64,000 nt of DNA. Origin: Flavisolibacter sp965247695 (lineage in GTDB: Bacteria > Bacteroidota > Bacteroidia > Chitinophagales > Chitinophagaceae). The stretch covers positions 4,960,001 to 5,024,000 of the forward strand of contig OZ252037.1 of assembly GCA_965247695.1 (NCBI GenBank), read 5' to 3'. The position numbers and the translations under genes were made by a program. Position 1 is the stretch's first letter. Every line of letters begins with the position of its first letter. The notes under the pieces were generated by a model. The model did not search any database. It saw nothing but the letters and a program-made list of their open reading frames with translations, and was not told where the DNA came from. Shown in pieces: positions 42,702 through 52,119 of this stretch.

Positions 42702-44738
42702 ATGAAACATCGTTTGCTCTATCTTTTTTTTGGGACGTCCGTTCTGGCGTCCTGTGTAAAAAATCCCGGCGACTCACCCACCACCGAGGCGCCGGCACCT
42801 GATGCCATTGCGCCGGATAACTTCGGCTTTGCCACGTCAAAAGAAGTGGCGCTGGATGTAAAGCTGCTGACCAATGATGACCAACCCCTCGCCGGCGTGT
42901 TGGTAAATGTGTACGACAAAGCAGCCCCGCAATCATCGCTTTTTACCGCACTAACCGATGCGGACGGCCGCATTGCCTCCACGTTGATCCTTGCTTCGCA
43001 CGTTGATTCATTGCTTATTGATCCGGCCTACGTGGGCCTTATGCGCAACGCCACGGCGGTTATCAACGGCGGCGCCGTGCGGGCCACCATCGGCGGCGCC
43101 AGCGGTTACGGCGGCGATATTGTACTGACCGGCAAAACCAGCGCCGGTACTGCTTTGTACAACGGCAGAACCGTCGGCACCTTGGGTACCACGGTGGTAT
43201 CGTATTACGGCGGTTACGACAACAATGGCCGCCCGACAACATTGGCCACTTCCGATGTTATTTCATCTGAACTGCTTTCGTATGTAAACACGTCCTTGCC
43301 CGAAGGCAGAGCGGTGCCGAACTACCACCCCGAATATCTTTCCAACGGGGCTGAAACAAACCTGAACATCACCAAGACATCCGACGTGTGGATCACTTTT
43401 GTGTCGGAAGGCGCAGGCTATACAAACACGCTGGGCTTTTACAAGTTCCCAACGAACAGTCCACCGCAATCACTTGGCGACATTGATTCCATTAAGATCG
43501 TAATCCCGAACGCATCGCTGCAAGGTTCGGGCGGCACCATGCGCTCCGGTGATAAAATAAACATCGGCCGCTACGATGCCGGCACGTCTATCGGCTTTGT
43601 GCTTTTGCAAAATGCCTGGAGCAGTTCATCGCATACAGTGAATACTAACGCCACCAAGTTTTTTGCCGATGATGCCCTGAATAATGAAAGCACTCTTTTG
43701 AAACGCCACACCGTGTTGCTGAACGATGTAACGCACCACTTGTTTTTATACGGCTTTGAAGATTTGACCCGCACGGGCGGCGGCTCCGACGACGACTTTA
43801 ACGACATGGTTTTTTACGCTACGTCAAACACGGTTGACGCCATTTCCACCGACAACGTAAAGCCCATTGACCATCCCGGCGATGCGGACGGCGATGGCGT
43901 AACGGATGTGTACGACAAATTTCCGAACGACCCTACAAGAGCCTTTGTTCGCTACTTTCCCGCCGAAGACGTGTACGGCACGTTGGCCTTTGAAGACAGC
44001 TGGCCCTATACCGGCGACTATGACTTGAACGACATGGTGGTGGGCTATCGTTATACCTACATTACCAACGGGCAAAACAAAACCGTGGAGATGTACGGAG
44101 ACTATACTATTAATGCAATGGGCGCCGCTAACGGAAACGGCTTCGCGGTGCAGTTTCCGTTTGCATCCACCAAGGTTAGCAGCGTAACCGGCCAACGGTT
44201 AACTACCAATTACATCACCGCCGCCGCCAACGGCACAGAAGCGGGACAAACGATTGCGGTGATTGTACCGTTTGACAACACAAGCAACTTGTTAAGCACG
44301 GCCGGCTTCATAAACGTTTACAATGGCCGGGCTTTTATTAAAAGCGACACGGCACACGTGAAGATTAGCTTTACGGCACCGATTACCACCGTCGAAATGG
44401 GCACGGCGCCGTACAACCCCTTTCTGATTGCAAGCCAGAGCCGCAGCCGGGAGATTCACCTGCCCAATGCAAAGCCAACCGCCAAAGCCGATACAAAACT
44501 TTTTGGCACCGCCAGCGACAACAGCAGCACCGCTGCCAACCGCTATTATTTAACCAAAAGCAAATGGCCGTGGGCTTTGAGCTTTGTAGAGAAGTTTGAC
44601 CACCCCACGGAGGCCAGTAAGATTTCCTCGGCTTATCCCAATTTTTTGAATTGGGCCCGCTCTGGCGGGGTTTCTTATACCGATTGGTATTTAAACAAAG
44701 CCGGTAACCGAAACGCAAGCATGATTTATATGCATTGA
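42702..44738 (+). CDS. LruC-domain surface lipoprotein
   Basis: A 678-aa predicted lipoprotein: signal peptide MKHRLLYLFFGTSVLASC with lipobox LASC, Cys18. An N-terminal beta-sandwich/carboxypeptidase-regulatory-like region (about 50-120, PLAGVLVNVYDKAAPQSS) is followed by a DUF4114-like segment (DLTRTGGGSDDDFNDMVFYA, about 355-375), a calcium-binding type repeat (DADGDGVTDVYDKFPNDP) and the LruC/DUF4842 domain (PYTGDYDLNDMVVGYRYTYI, about 430-600). Repeated acidic D-x-N-D-M motifs suggest metal-dependent folding. Function is unknown in Bacteroidota; probably a surface-exposed adhesin or matrix protein. Followed by a strong terminator. Confidence 0.88.
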   Translation: MKHRLLYLFFGTSVLASCVKNPGDSPTTEAPAPDAIAPDNFGFATSKEVALDVKLLTNDDQPLAGVLVNVYDKAAPQSSLFTALTDADGRIASTLILASHVDSLLIDPAYVGLMRNATAVINGGAVRATIGGASGYGGDIVLTGKTSAGTALYNGRTVGTLGTTVVSYYGGYDNNGRPTTLATSDVISSELLSYVNTSLPEGRAVPNYHPEYLSNGAETNLNITKTSDVWITFVSEGAGYTNTLGFYKFPTNSPPQSLGDIDSIKIVIPNASLQGSGGTMRSGDKINIGRYDAGTSIGFVLLQNAWSSSSHTVNTNATKFFADDALNNESTLLKRHTVLLNDVTHHLFLYGFEDLTRTGGGSDDDFNDMVFYATSNTVDAISTDNVKPIDHPGDADGDGVTDVYDKFPNDPTRAFVRYFPAEDVYGTLAFEDSWPYTGDYDLNDMVVGYRYTYITNGQNKTVEMYGDYTINAMGAANGNGFAVQFPFASTKVSSVTGQRLTTNYITAAANGTEAGQTIAVIVPFDNTSNLLSTAGFINVYNGRAFIKSDTAHVKISFTAPITTVEMGTAPYNPFLIASQSRSREIHLPNAKPTAKADTKLFGTASDNSSTAANRYYLTKSKWPWALSFVEKFDHPTEASKISSAYPNFLNWARSGGVSYTDWYLNKAGNRNASMIYMH

Positions 44739-44762
44739 TAATCACTGAATGAGACAAATCAA

Positions 44763-44794
44763 AAACCCGCTTGCTGTTGCAAGCGGGTTTTTTT
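44763..44794 (+). terminator. Rho-independent terminator after the LruC gene
   Basis: A perfect 12-bp stem AAACCCGCTTGC / GCAAGCGGGTTT with a TGTT loop runs into a T-tract, 24 nt after the LruC stop codon. Confidence 0.93.
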
Positions 44795-44883
44795 AATACT
44801 GCATTGCGGGCAATCCGGCAGTAGATGAATAAAAGAGTTAACGCCAATCGCAGGAACCTCTTTCGCGCCGGCGCTGACTCTTC

Positions 44884-45291
44884 TCATTCCTGAATAAAGA
44901 GTGCCGTTACTTCAAGGCGGTTGTTATCCGGATCAAGGGTTTCAAATTCGTAATAGCCATCGCCAGTCTTGCGCGGCCCACTTAGAATAATATGCCCGTC
45001 CTGTTTCAATTGCCTTGCTTTTTCATCAACCTCTTGCCTGGTGTTTACCCCAAAAGCTAAATGAATGATGCCTTGGTGTTGTTGGATCACGGTATCGTTT
45101 GCGTTAGTTGGAATGTCGGGCCTGTACATTAATTCCAGCCTGGCACCGGAGGCGAAAGTTAAAAAGTAACTTTCGAATCCCTTTTTTTCGTTTCTGTATT
45201 TCCCGTTGGGCAAGCCATTGAAATAGGTGACGTAATACGCCTTCAATCGCTCCAGGTTGTTTGTCCAAATGGCTACGTGTTCAAGTGTCAT
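44884..45291 (-). CDS. Glyoxalase/VOC-family protein
   Basis: A 135-aa vicinal-oxygen-chelate fold with two beta-alpha-beta-beta-beta modules. Likely metal ligands are His5 (LEHVAIW), Glu53 (GARLELMY), the His of QGIIHLAFGV and the Glu of NRLEVTALF, the four positions used by glyoxalase I-type enzymes. Small cytosolic enzyme, possibly lactoylglutathione-lyase-like or a dioxygenase relative; the substrate cannot be read. A -7-like box TACTTTCG lies at 45329-45336 (minus strand). The gene is alone between convergent and co-directional neighbours. Confidence 0.88.
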   Translation of the reverse strand: MTLEHVAIWTNNLERLKAYYVTYFNGLPNGKYRNEKKGFESYFLTFASGARLELMYRPDIPTNANDTVIQQHQGIIHLAFGVNTRQEVDEKARQLKQDGHIILSGPRKTGDGYYEFETLDPDNNRLEVTALFIQE

Positions 45292-45449
45292 TTCTATGGT
45301 TTACTGATGGAAACGATGATCATTCCGGCGAAAGTAAAATGGACAAAAAGAGTTGTGTGCGTCAGCGGAATCTTTACAGCGCAAAAGGCTTTTTTAATAG
45401 TTATTGCTTACGTATAAACTAAACATGGTTGCGTGCTTGCCTTTCATTC

Positions 45450-48098
45450 TCACCGTATCAACGTCACGGTACCTTTGTCAAACACCACCTTGCCGAGGTA
45501 ATCCGTACCGCGAACGATCCACACATACGTGCCCGAACCTTGAAGCACACCGCCGATCCTTCCGTCCCATCCTTTACCGTTTACCGTAGTTTCAAAAACA
45601 AGTTGGCCCCAGCGGTTAAAGATGCGGAAGTAATCGAGTTTGGAAATACCTACCGCAATGGCCGCTGCAAACTCGTTCCTGCCGTCGCCATTTGGCGTAA
45701 AAGCGGTAGGCACAAATATCCTGGGATTTGTTTTAAAGATTTTCACCAACACCGTGGCTTCATCGCCGCAGCCGATGGAATCCGTAACGGTAACGGTGTA
45801 GCGGATGCTGTCGAAGCTGCCGTTGTAAACCGCTTTGGGATTGTAGATGAACGGATTGTTTAACGCTGTTGCCGGCGACCAGGAATAGTTGACGCCACCC
45901 GATGCGGCCAATTGTAAAGTCTGCCCGATGACCACCGATGTATCGCGGCCGGCAAAGGCAATGACTTCCGGATTCATAATCACAACAACGGTATCGCGGC
46001 TTGGTTTGGGACAGCCGCGGGTATCGAAAGCCGTGAGTATGTATGCCGTGGATTTTTTAGGCCGGGCAATAGGGCTTAGCGTTGTTTCATTGATTAATGT
46101 GTTTGTGGGCGACCAGTTAAATACGGAGCCGTCGGTGGTTCCGTGCAGTTGGGCAAACGTGTAAAAGCAAACTGTGGTATCCGGCCCGGCGTTCACTGCC
46201 GGATAAGGCACCAAGGTTACCTGAACGCTATCCTTCGATGAACAATTGCCTACCATTGAGGTAAGCGTGTACACAGTAATATCATCCACTGGTTTTGCGG
46301 TAGGCCGCAACAAGGTTGGGTCGTTCAGCGTGGAGACGTGGTTCCATAAATATTTTAATCCATCGGTGCTGGCGTAAAGCCTTAACGTATCTCCTTTACA
46401 AAGGGTAGTATCAGGCATAGCCGCCACGGTTACGAAGGGAATCACATTCACTTTTACCGTGTCAAAGGCAATGCAGCCCTGGTAATCAAGTTTGACGAAA
46501 TAAGATGAAGTGGAAGTAGGGAAAACAGTTGGGTCAGCGGTATTGTCGTTCAGAATGTTTGCCGCCGGCGTCCACGAAAAATTTCCGCTGCCTACGGCAT
46601 GAAGTTGCACGCTGTCGCTGCGGCAAATGAGGGTGTCTTTGAAAGTGACGGAAAGCGGCGGTTTGGTGAGGATGTCAATGTCTTTTTTTACCGTGTCAAT
46701 ACAACCTACGCTGTTGGTAACAATGAAGGTTACACTCTTTGTGCCTGATGTTGGATAAGTATAAATAGGATTTCGCAATCGCGATGTATCGTTTGTTACT
46801 GTTGTTTCACCAAAGTCCCACCTCCAGGAATTGACAGCACCGTAAATGGTTTTTGTCGTGTCGAAGAACTGCGTGGTTTTGTTTACGCATACGCCAGTGT
46901 TGGTAAAGCCGGGGAAGAAGCCGGGGTAGATCTTTATGGTTGTAGTGGCGCTGTCGCCGCAATCGAGCCCGCGGTTAATGACAAGTTTTACCGTATAGAC
47001 ACCAGTATCGGCAAATGTGTGCGACGGATTAGCAACGGTATAAGTTGCGCCATCGCTAAACTCCCAGTAATACGTTTTAATCAGCGGTGACGTTTTATCG
47101 TTTTGAAAATTGTAGGTAAAACTTTTACAGCCTGCAACACCTGGCACGACGCGGATACCCCCAATGTCGAAAATAGCCGGATCAGCTTGAGCAACACTGC
47201 AATCGCCAATTTTTATTTGTACGTCTTTTCGTTGCACCGCAATAACAATCCCATTCCTGTATTCGCTCACACAGACCGTAACAACGTATATGCCCGCTGC
47301 GGGTGCGATACCGCTGACCAAGCCGGTAAATGTATTTAATGCAACACCTGAACCCATTGGAGAGCCAGCGCTGTAGGGCGGCGTATTGTAGGTTACAGGA
47401 ACATAAGGCGGTGTTGCGGGGGGAATGGGCGTGGGAGAGTTTAAAGCGTTATTGCTTCCGGTGGCACCGCCGCCGAGGTAGGCGTCACAAAATGAATAAC
47501 TCAAGGAATCACCATCAGCATCTAATGCACCAAAATTATACGTGAAGTAGTTGTTTTGACAAATGATGACTGTATCAATTCCAATAAACCTAGCACTGCT
47601 GTTTGCAGGTGCCGAAGCCAAGGAGGACGTGCCAGGGATTTGAGCCGTATAGGTTGTTCCGGTTGTACTTGAACCAATAAGATTGTTGATTCCACCTATA
47701 CGGCAACAGCGTTGATAAGCTATTGTATAGCCAACGGGAGACGCCAACAGTGTTGCATCAAATTCATAATAGCCAACTTCATAACAAACCGGCGGCGGAT
47801 TCTGTATGCACGGCCCTGGTGACGTTAAATTTAGTGTGTTTGAACGGCTTAGAGGGACTGCATTGTTCAACAACACCATTGTGTGGGCCGTGTTGTTTTC
47901 AAAAATAGCGATACCCGATGTTTGATCAAGTAGCGTGGTGGACTTACAGTCCCGGTAGAGTTTTAGGGTAATGTGATAAGTGTAATTGCCACCGCTTTGA
48001 CCCGTGAGGGTATAAAACATTTCACCGCCAGTAATGTGCATGGCATATGAGAGCAAACTCAAACAGGAGACACCAATCAGTAACAGAAATTTTTTCAT
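45450..48098 (-). CDS. PKD-repeat surface protein with T9SS type B sorting domain
   Basis: An 882-aa secreted protein. Signal peptide (MKKFLLLIGVSCLSLLSYAM), N-terminal beta domain (GEMFYTLTGQSGGNYTYHIT, as in gliding-motility-associated SprB-like proteins), several PKD-like repeats (about 320-470, WEFSDGATYTVANPSHTFAD and WRWDFGETTVT), further Ig-like beta repeats (about 480-790, containing the recurrent CxGDTLRLYAS and CRSDSVQLHA units), and the gliding-motility C-terminal/type B sorting domain (about 795-882, FVPTAFTPNGDGRNEF and FNRWGQLVFET). Exported by the T9SS and attached to or released from the cell surface; a likely adhesin. It starts 5 nt after the alpha/beta hydrolase gene. Confidence 0.93.
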   Translation of the reverse strand: MKKFLLLIGVSCLSLLSYAMHITGGEMFYTLTGQSGGNYTYHITLKLYRDCKSTTLLDQTSGIAIFENNTAHTMVLLNNAVPLSRSNTLNLTSPGPCIQNPPPVCYEVGYYEFDATLLASPVGYTIAYQRCCRIGGINNLIGSSTTGTTYTAQIPGTSSLASAPANSSARFIGIDTVIICQNNYFTYNFGALDADGDSLSYSFCDAYLGGGATGSNNALNSPTPIPPATPPYVPVTYNTPPYSAGSPMGSGVALNTFTGLVSGIAPAAGIYVVTVCVSEYRNGIVIAVQRKDVQIKIGDCSVAQADPAIFDIGGIRVVPGVAGCKSFTYNFQNDKTSPLIKTYYWEFSDGATYTVANPSHTFADTGVYTVKLVINRGLDCGDSATTTIKIYPGFFPGFTNTGVCVNKTTQFFDTTKTIYGAVNSWRWDFGETTVTNDTSRLRNPIYTYPTSGTKSVTFIVTNSVGCIDTVKKDIDILTKPPLSVTFKDTLICRSDSVQLHAVGSGNFSWTPAANILNDNTADPTVFPTSTSSYFVKLDYQGCIAFDTVKVNVIPFVTVAAMPDTTLCKGDTLRLYASTDGLKYLWNHVSTLNDPTLLRPTAKPVDDITVYTLTSMVGNCSSKDSVQVTLVPYPAVNAGPDTTVCFYTFAQLHGTTDGSVFNWSPTNTLINETTLSPIARPKKSTAYILTAFDTRGCPKPSRDTVVVIMNPEVIAFAGRDTSVVIGQTLQLAASGGVNYSWSPATALNNPFIYNPKAVYNGSFDSIRYTVTVTDSIGCGDEATVLVKIFKTNPRIFVPTAFTPNGDGRNEFAAAIAVGISKLDYFRIFNRWGQLVFETTVNGKGWDGRIGGVLQGSGTYVWIVRGTDYLGKVVFDKGTVTLIR

Positions 48099-48103
48099 CA
48101 GGT

Positions 48104-48895
48104 TTAGGCTGTGTCGTGGCCGGCTTTTACAAAGGCTATTAAAATTTTATTGGTTTCTTCCGTTTCTTCCACCATGCCTGCATGTGCCGAATTATTGAGC
48201 AGATGAATGTACGCTGTTTGCGGCAGATGGCATTGCTTCAGGCCCTCTTCCATCGGTACGTTCGCGTCTTGTTTACCCATTACAAACAGCACAGGCACCT
48301 CGCTCTTTTTCAAGACATCTGTTCTGTCGGGGCGAACTATCATGGCTTCGAAATAGGTAACGAGAGCTTCCGTGGAAAAGTTGCGTACGCCTGCAAAATG
48401 TTCGTCAATCAGTTCCGGCTTTTCCTCTTTGGTAACAGGGCTGTATAAACCGGGCACAAAGGTTTTTAGAAAGACTTCCGCGCCATCGGCCTTCATTGCT
48501 TCAATGCCTTTGCGCCGCATGACTTTTTTCTCTTCGCTATCGGCAAAAGCCGTGGAATGAAACAGGCCGAAGGCGCTTAACCGTTCGGGGTATTTTTCGG
48601 CGAAGGCAAGCGTAATGTAACCGCCCATACTGTGGCCGATGAGCAGGGCCCGGCCATCAACCAAAGCCGCCACCGCCTCCGCCATTCCCTCTATGCTCAT
48701 ATCTTCAATGGCCTCGCTCCTACCGCTGCCGGGCAGGTCGGGAATAATGAGCCGATGGTTCGAAAACAAGTCAAATTGATTCTTCCATATCATGCTGTCT
48801 TCGCCAAAGCCGTGCAGCAAAACAACCACTGGCCCTTCGCCTTTGGTGCGGTAAAAAATGGTGCGGCCATTATAATTAAATTCTCTTCCCTGCAT
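48104..48895 (-). CDS. Alpha/beta-fold hydrolase
   Basis: A 263-aa cytosolic alpha/beta hydrolase without signal peptide. Oxyanion motif VVLLHGFGED, nucleophile elbow LIGHSMGGY, late acid region VLFVMGKQDANVP (Asp) and catalytic His in NNSAHAGMVEE. The pattern resembles haloperoxidase/carboxylesterase-type enzymes. Its start overlaps the end of the DUF4105 gene by 20 nt and its stop lies 5 nt before the PKD adhesin, so the three are one operon. Substrate unknown. Confidence 0.92.
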   Translation of the reverse strand: MQGREFNYNGRTIFYRTKGEGPVVVLLHGFGEDSMIWKNQFDLFSNHRLIIPDLPGSGRSEAIEDMSIEGMAEAVAALVDGRALLIGHSMGGYITLAFAEKYPERLSAFGLFHSTAFADSEEKKVMRRKGIEAMKADGAEVFLKTFVPGLYSPVTKEEKPELIDEHFAGVRNFSTEALVTYFEAMIVRPDRTDVLKKSEVPVLFVMGKQDANVPMEEGLKQCHLPQTAYIHLLNNSAHAGMVEETEETNKILIAFVKAGHDTA

Positions 48896-50045
48896 TGTTT
48901 CTTCTCCAAATCATCCCGCTTCGCAACGCTATTGTGGCCACCAGCGGCAGAAAACCATTGTTCATTTGCTGTGGTAAAAAAGCCCACGTTGCCAGCAGTA
49001 AAACCGTTAACCAAAAGATGAGCCCGAAGTACCGCTTCGGCCAGCCCGTTCTTTTATGTACGAAAAATGCCGCCACCGCATTAATCGGAACCGCCCACAA
49101 CAAGTTGTAATTGTTCGCACACAAAGCATGGTCGGTACCGAACCACATAAACAGGATCAGCACACCCACCAAACCGGTAACAAAAAACAAAATAAAATCC
49201 AGTATCCCAACCGCCGTTTGCGCCCAACGTTTTTTAACGGCCGTAAGAACAACCGCTATCACCAGCAACAAACCAAAACTCACAAAAGGTGTGAACAAAA
49301 AACTTTCCGTTGCCAAAGACGGCATTGGCAGTATTGTTTCCCTTTTATCAATGAGCGGTTTACCGTCGGCGGTGGCACTGTCAAAAGCCACCATCAGATT
49401 ATCGGGCAGAAACATGGCTTCTGTGTTGGAAGCGGGGCGATCCATTTTTGCCCCAAGCAATAAATCAATTCCAAGTTTGCTCCAATCCTGATGCGCCTTG
49501 GCCAAATAAACGGTGATGTGTTCGCGAAAAGTCAAGGGTTTCGGTGGCAAAAGATTTTTGTAACGAACGGCAGCCGTTGCGCCGGTATCAACCATGTCTC
49601 TTGCTCTTGTGGTGCAGTTGTCGAACAAAAAATCGTAGCGGTAGCTGCGGTTCCGCTGCAGCGCATTTGTTCGCAGGCGGTTGAGCAAGGCTTGTTTCTG
49701 ACTGCACGATAAAGACAACTCCTGTTCAATCACCGAGCGGCTCTCGGCCTGGTATTGAATCATGAAATTTCTAAAGCCTTCGACAGACAAAGCATACAAC
49801 AATTTACCCCGCACAAATTTTACGTAAAAGTTCGGGTCAAATCCGTCGAAGGTGCCGTAGTTATACACGTCATCTATGCCGACGCTCTTGTCGCTAACTC
49901 TTATAGCGGTGTGCCCAAAGGTGGAATAAAGTTCGGAGCCGGGTGCACAGGTGAGTAGGGAGATGCGCAGGCCGCAACTGTCCTGGGAAAATGAGGAATG
50001 AGGAATGAGGAATGAGGAGAGAATAAACAGCAAAAACTTTTTCAA
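48876..50045 (-). CDS. DUF4105 membrane protein (candidate Lnb-type lipoprotein N-acyltransferase)
   Basis: A 389-aa envelope protein. Signal peptide, then the DUF4105 domain with LYSTFGHTAIRVSD (His) and YDFLFDNCTTRARDMVD (Cys), a His/Cys pair of the NlpC/P60-like kind. Five C-terminal TM segments follow (about 255-385). To my knowledge DUF4105 proteins of Bacteroides have been assigned as lipoprotein N-acyltransferase (Lnb); the motifs here fit, but orthology is not shown. No ATG is available: a TTG at 50045 gives MKKFLLFILSS, a GTG at 50075 a longer start. The signal peptide is encoded by a perfect 7-nt tandem repeat (49991-50018). Overlaps the hydrolase gene downstream. Confidence 0.75.
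   Translation of the reverse strand: MKKFLLFILSSFLIPHSSFSQDSCGLRISLLTCAPGSELYSTFGHTAIRVSDKSVGIDDVYNYGTFDGFDPNFYVKFVRGKLLYALSVEGFRNFMIQYQAESRSVIEQELSLSCSQKQALLNRLRTNALQRNRSYRYDFLFDNCTTRARDMVDTGATAAVRYKNLLPPKPLTFREHITVYLAKAHQDWSKLGIDLLLGAKMDRPASNTEAMFLPDNLMVAFDSATADGKPLIDKRETILPMPSLATESFLFTPFVSFGLLLVIAVVLTAVKKRWAQTAVGILDFILFFVTGLVGVLILFMWFGTDHALCANNYNLLWAVPINAVAAFFVHKRTGWPKRYFGLIFWLTVLLLATWAFLPQQMNNGFLPLVATIALRSGMIWRRNNAGKRI
49991..50018. repeat. Four perfect tandem copies of ATGAGGA inside the DUF4105 signal peptide
   Basis: ATGAGGA occurs four times in a row on the plus strand and encodes, on the minus strand, the SSFLIPHSS part of the signal peptide. Because the unit is 7 nt, a gain or loss of one copy would shift the reading frame. 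Confidence 0.8.
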
Positions 50046-50074
50046 CGGACAGCTTGTTTGTGGCAAAAATAGCA

Positions 50075-50113
50075 CCTCACCCCCAACCCCTCTCCATCAA
50101 AGGTGGAGAGGGG
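50075..50113. repeat. REP-like palindromic repeat, copy 2
   Basis: CCTCACCCCCAACCCCTCTCC followed by ATCAAAGGTGGAGAGGGG is the same family as 7437-7468, with a CTCTCC / GGAGAG stem. An inverse partial copy lies at 50296-50316. Confidence 0.75.
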
Positions 50114-50295
50114 AGCAGGTCGTTTATGGTTACCGTTACTTTATTGTTTCGTCAGACTTGTTTACAGCATCTAATATTCCAATCAACTATCGGAAAGACT
50201 GACCAAAATTTCGGAGGCTGCTCTCCTCTCCGGGCCTCATCCGGCTTCGCCAACTTCCCCTTGGGGAAGAAGGAAAAAGGAAGCGGATCTGTTTT

Positions 50296-50316
50296 GGTGG
50301 AGGGCTGGGGGTGAGG
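50296..50316. repeat. REP-like repeat, copy 3 (inverse, partial)
   Basis: GGTGGAGGGCTGGGGGTGAGG is the reverse complement of the left half of the copy at 50075. The two bracket about 180 bp that contain a further palindrome (CTTCCCCTTGGGGAAG). The copy ends just before the -7 box of the DUF2339 gene. Confidence 0.65.
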
Positions 50317-50318
50317 CG

Positions 50319-50326
50319 TATTTTCG
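50319..50326 (+). promoter_or_regulatory. Putative -7 box for the DUF2339 gene, near-leaderless
   Basis: TATTTTCG, identical to the box before lptB, ends 4 nt before the ATG at 50331. TTTTG lies 22 nt upstream. Transcription would begin at or next to the start codon. Confidence 0.45.
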
Positions 50327-50330
50327 CGGG

Positions 50331-51686
50331 ATGGACGACAACGTACAACTGCAAAAATTGGAAGAGCAGGTTAACCGTTTAACGGCGCAACTGAAAGAGC
50401 AATACGGCGAGTTGCAAGGGATAAGGCAACAACTGCAAACCCTCAATCCAAGTTACCGCGTTGAAATGGCTGCACAACAAAATAAAAGTAAACCGGCTTT
50501 TTCACTCGGCTCTTCATCGCTTGAAAATCTTATCGGACTGCGGTTCATTCACTTTGTGGGCATTGTTGTTTTAGTCATCGGCCTTTCACTCGGTGTAAAA
50601 TATGCCATTGATAAAAACCTCATCTCCGAAGGCCTGCGGATTGTGCTGGCTTATGCAGCCGGCGGTGTGTTGTATTTTCTTTCGGTTCGGCTTAAAAAAA
50701 GTTACGCTGCCTTTAGCGCCATCTTGTTCAGCGGCGCCATGGCCTCACTTTATTTTACTTCGTTTGGGGCTTTTGTTTATTACCATTTTCTCTCCTACGC
50801 GGCGGCCTTCATCATCATGATTGTGTTAACCGTTTTTACTACGGTTGAAGCCTTACGCTACAACCGGCAGGAGATTGCCTTGCTTGGATTGGTCGGTGCT
50901 TACGGAATTCCGTTTCTCATTAGCCCCGATAAGGGCCATCCTGAAATGCTCTTTCTCTATATCAGCATCATCAATCTCGGTGTTGTTTTTCTTTGCGCAA
51001 AAAAGCCGTGGGTCATTGTTGGCCGTGCGGCGCAAATCATCAGTTGGGTATTGTTCATCGGATGGATTGCCTATCAAAATGATGAACGGTTGAAAACATA
51101 CGGCCTCACCTTTATGTTTGCTTTCTTCGTTCAATTTAGCATCATCGCCCTGTCGGCAAAACTGTTTCGCAGGCAGGCATTATCCTTTGCCGCTACCCTT
51201 CAGCATCTTGCCAACAACGGGCTGTTTTTCCTCGCGGCTTTGTTTGTGTTTGGCTACTCATTTGCCGATTCTACCATCGCCATTATCTCCCTGCTTTTTG
51301 CAGCCTTCGCAGCAGGTCAGGCAACCGGTTTTTATTTTTGGAAAGAACAAACAGCCAGTAAGCTGCTGGCTTATTATGCCTTGGCCTTATTTGTACTTTT
51401 CATCGGCTTTCAATGGAAGGGAATCACGGTTACGCTTCTGTGGTTGCTGACGGCGGTGGTTCTTTTTGTTGCGGGAGTAAGAACCAAATCCGTTCCGGCA
51501 CGCATGTCAGGCATTGGGCTGATCGGGCTTACATTAGTCAAGCTCGTTGCCTTGGATAGCCTAACGTTCTCAACGTTGCAAAAAGTAATTGCATATTTAG
51601 TGTTGGGCGTGTTGCTGTTGGTGGTTTCATTCTTTTATCAAAGAACCTCACCCCGGCCCTCTCCATCGAAGATGGAGAGGGAGTAG
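50331..51686 (+). CDS. DUF2339 polytopic membrane protein
   Basis: A 451-aa protein: N-terminal coiled coil (about 3-42, LQKLEEQVNRLTAQLKEQYG), then the DUF2339 membrane domain with about 12 TM segments. It opens with SLENLIGLRFIHFVGIVVLVIG and contains FSGAMASLYFTSFGAFVYYH and LGLVGAYGIPFLIS, all typical of the family. Function unknown; some members are linked to envelope integrity. The last ~14 codons (from RTSPRPSPSKMERE) are encoded by a REP-like repeat (51656-51684) that has replaced or extended the natural C-terminus. The upstream gene is divergent. Confidence 0.88.
   Translation: MDDNVQLQKLEEQVNRLTAQLKEQYGELQGIRQQLQTLNPSYRVEMAAQQNKSKPAFSLGSSSLENLIGLRFIHFVGIVVLVIGLSLGVKYAIDKNLISEGLRIVLAYAAGGVLYFLSVRLKKSYAAFSAILFSGAMASLYFTSFGAFVYYHFLSYAAAFIIMIVLTVFTTVEALRYNRQEIALLGLVGAYGIPFLISPDKGHPEMLFLYISIINLGVVFLCAKKPWVIVGRAAQIISWVLFIGWIAYQNDERLKTYGLTFMFAFFVQFSIIALSAKLFRRQALSFAATLQHLANNGLFFLAALFVFGYSFADSTIAIISLLFAAFAAGQATGFYFWKEQTASKLLAYYALALFVLFIGFQWKGITVTLLWLLTAVVLFVAGVRTKSVPARMSGIGLIGLTLVKLVALDSLTFSTLQKVIAYLVLGVLLLVVSFFYQRTSPRPSPSKMERE
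51656..51684. repeat. REP-like palindromic repeat, copy 4, inside the DUF2339 3' end
   Basis: CCTCACCCCGGCCCTCTCC followed by ATCGAAGATGGAGAGG matches 7437-7468 and 50075-50113. The DUF2339 stop codon lies at its right edge. Confidence 0.75.
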
Positions 51687-51739
51687 CTTACGCAAGAAGG
51701 TTATAGGCGGTGATACACTTTTAGCTCTTGTCTTTTTTG

Positions 51740-51917
51740 GAACCAGAAGTTCGTCTATCTATGAAGCGTCTGTTGCGTCGCTCCCGTCCCGATAGCTATC
51801 GGGTCTATTGGGCATTGAGCAATCTCTCTTCTAAATTTTCAACCTGTCTGCTATTATAACGCCTTTAACCTGTCATGCCGAAGAACGAGGCATCTGTGCG
51901 TTCTGCTGTGAGAAAAG
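51740..51917 (+). repeat. Dispersed ~178-bp repeat, copy B
   Basis: Aligns along its length with the minus strand of 7618-7796 (178 versus 179 bp) and at its left end with 17477-17514. It includes a CCCGATAGCTATCGGG palindrome absent from copy A and a CTGTCATGCCGA...GGCATCTGTGCG block. The region 51687-52119 around it has no supported gene. Confidence 0.72.
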
Positions 51918-52119
51918 AAAGCAAAGAGTAATATCTGTTATAAACGCTGTTCACAGTGCGGTCCAACTCTCCCTCCCTGCCTACCGGCAGACAGGCTGCG
52001 TCGGGATGACAGGCAAGAGAGTTTATGGTTGCAAAGATTTTAATGTTTAGAGTTATTGATAATGCAATACTCCCGGCTTGCTCTGCCGTTTGTAAAATGT
52101 GTTATCCACTCATGCTTCT

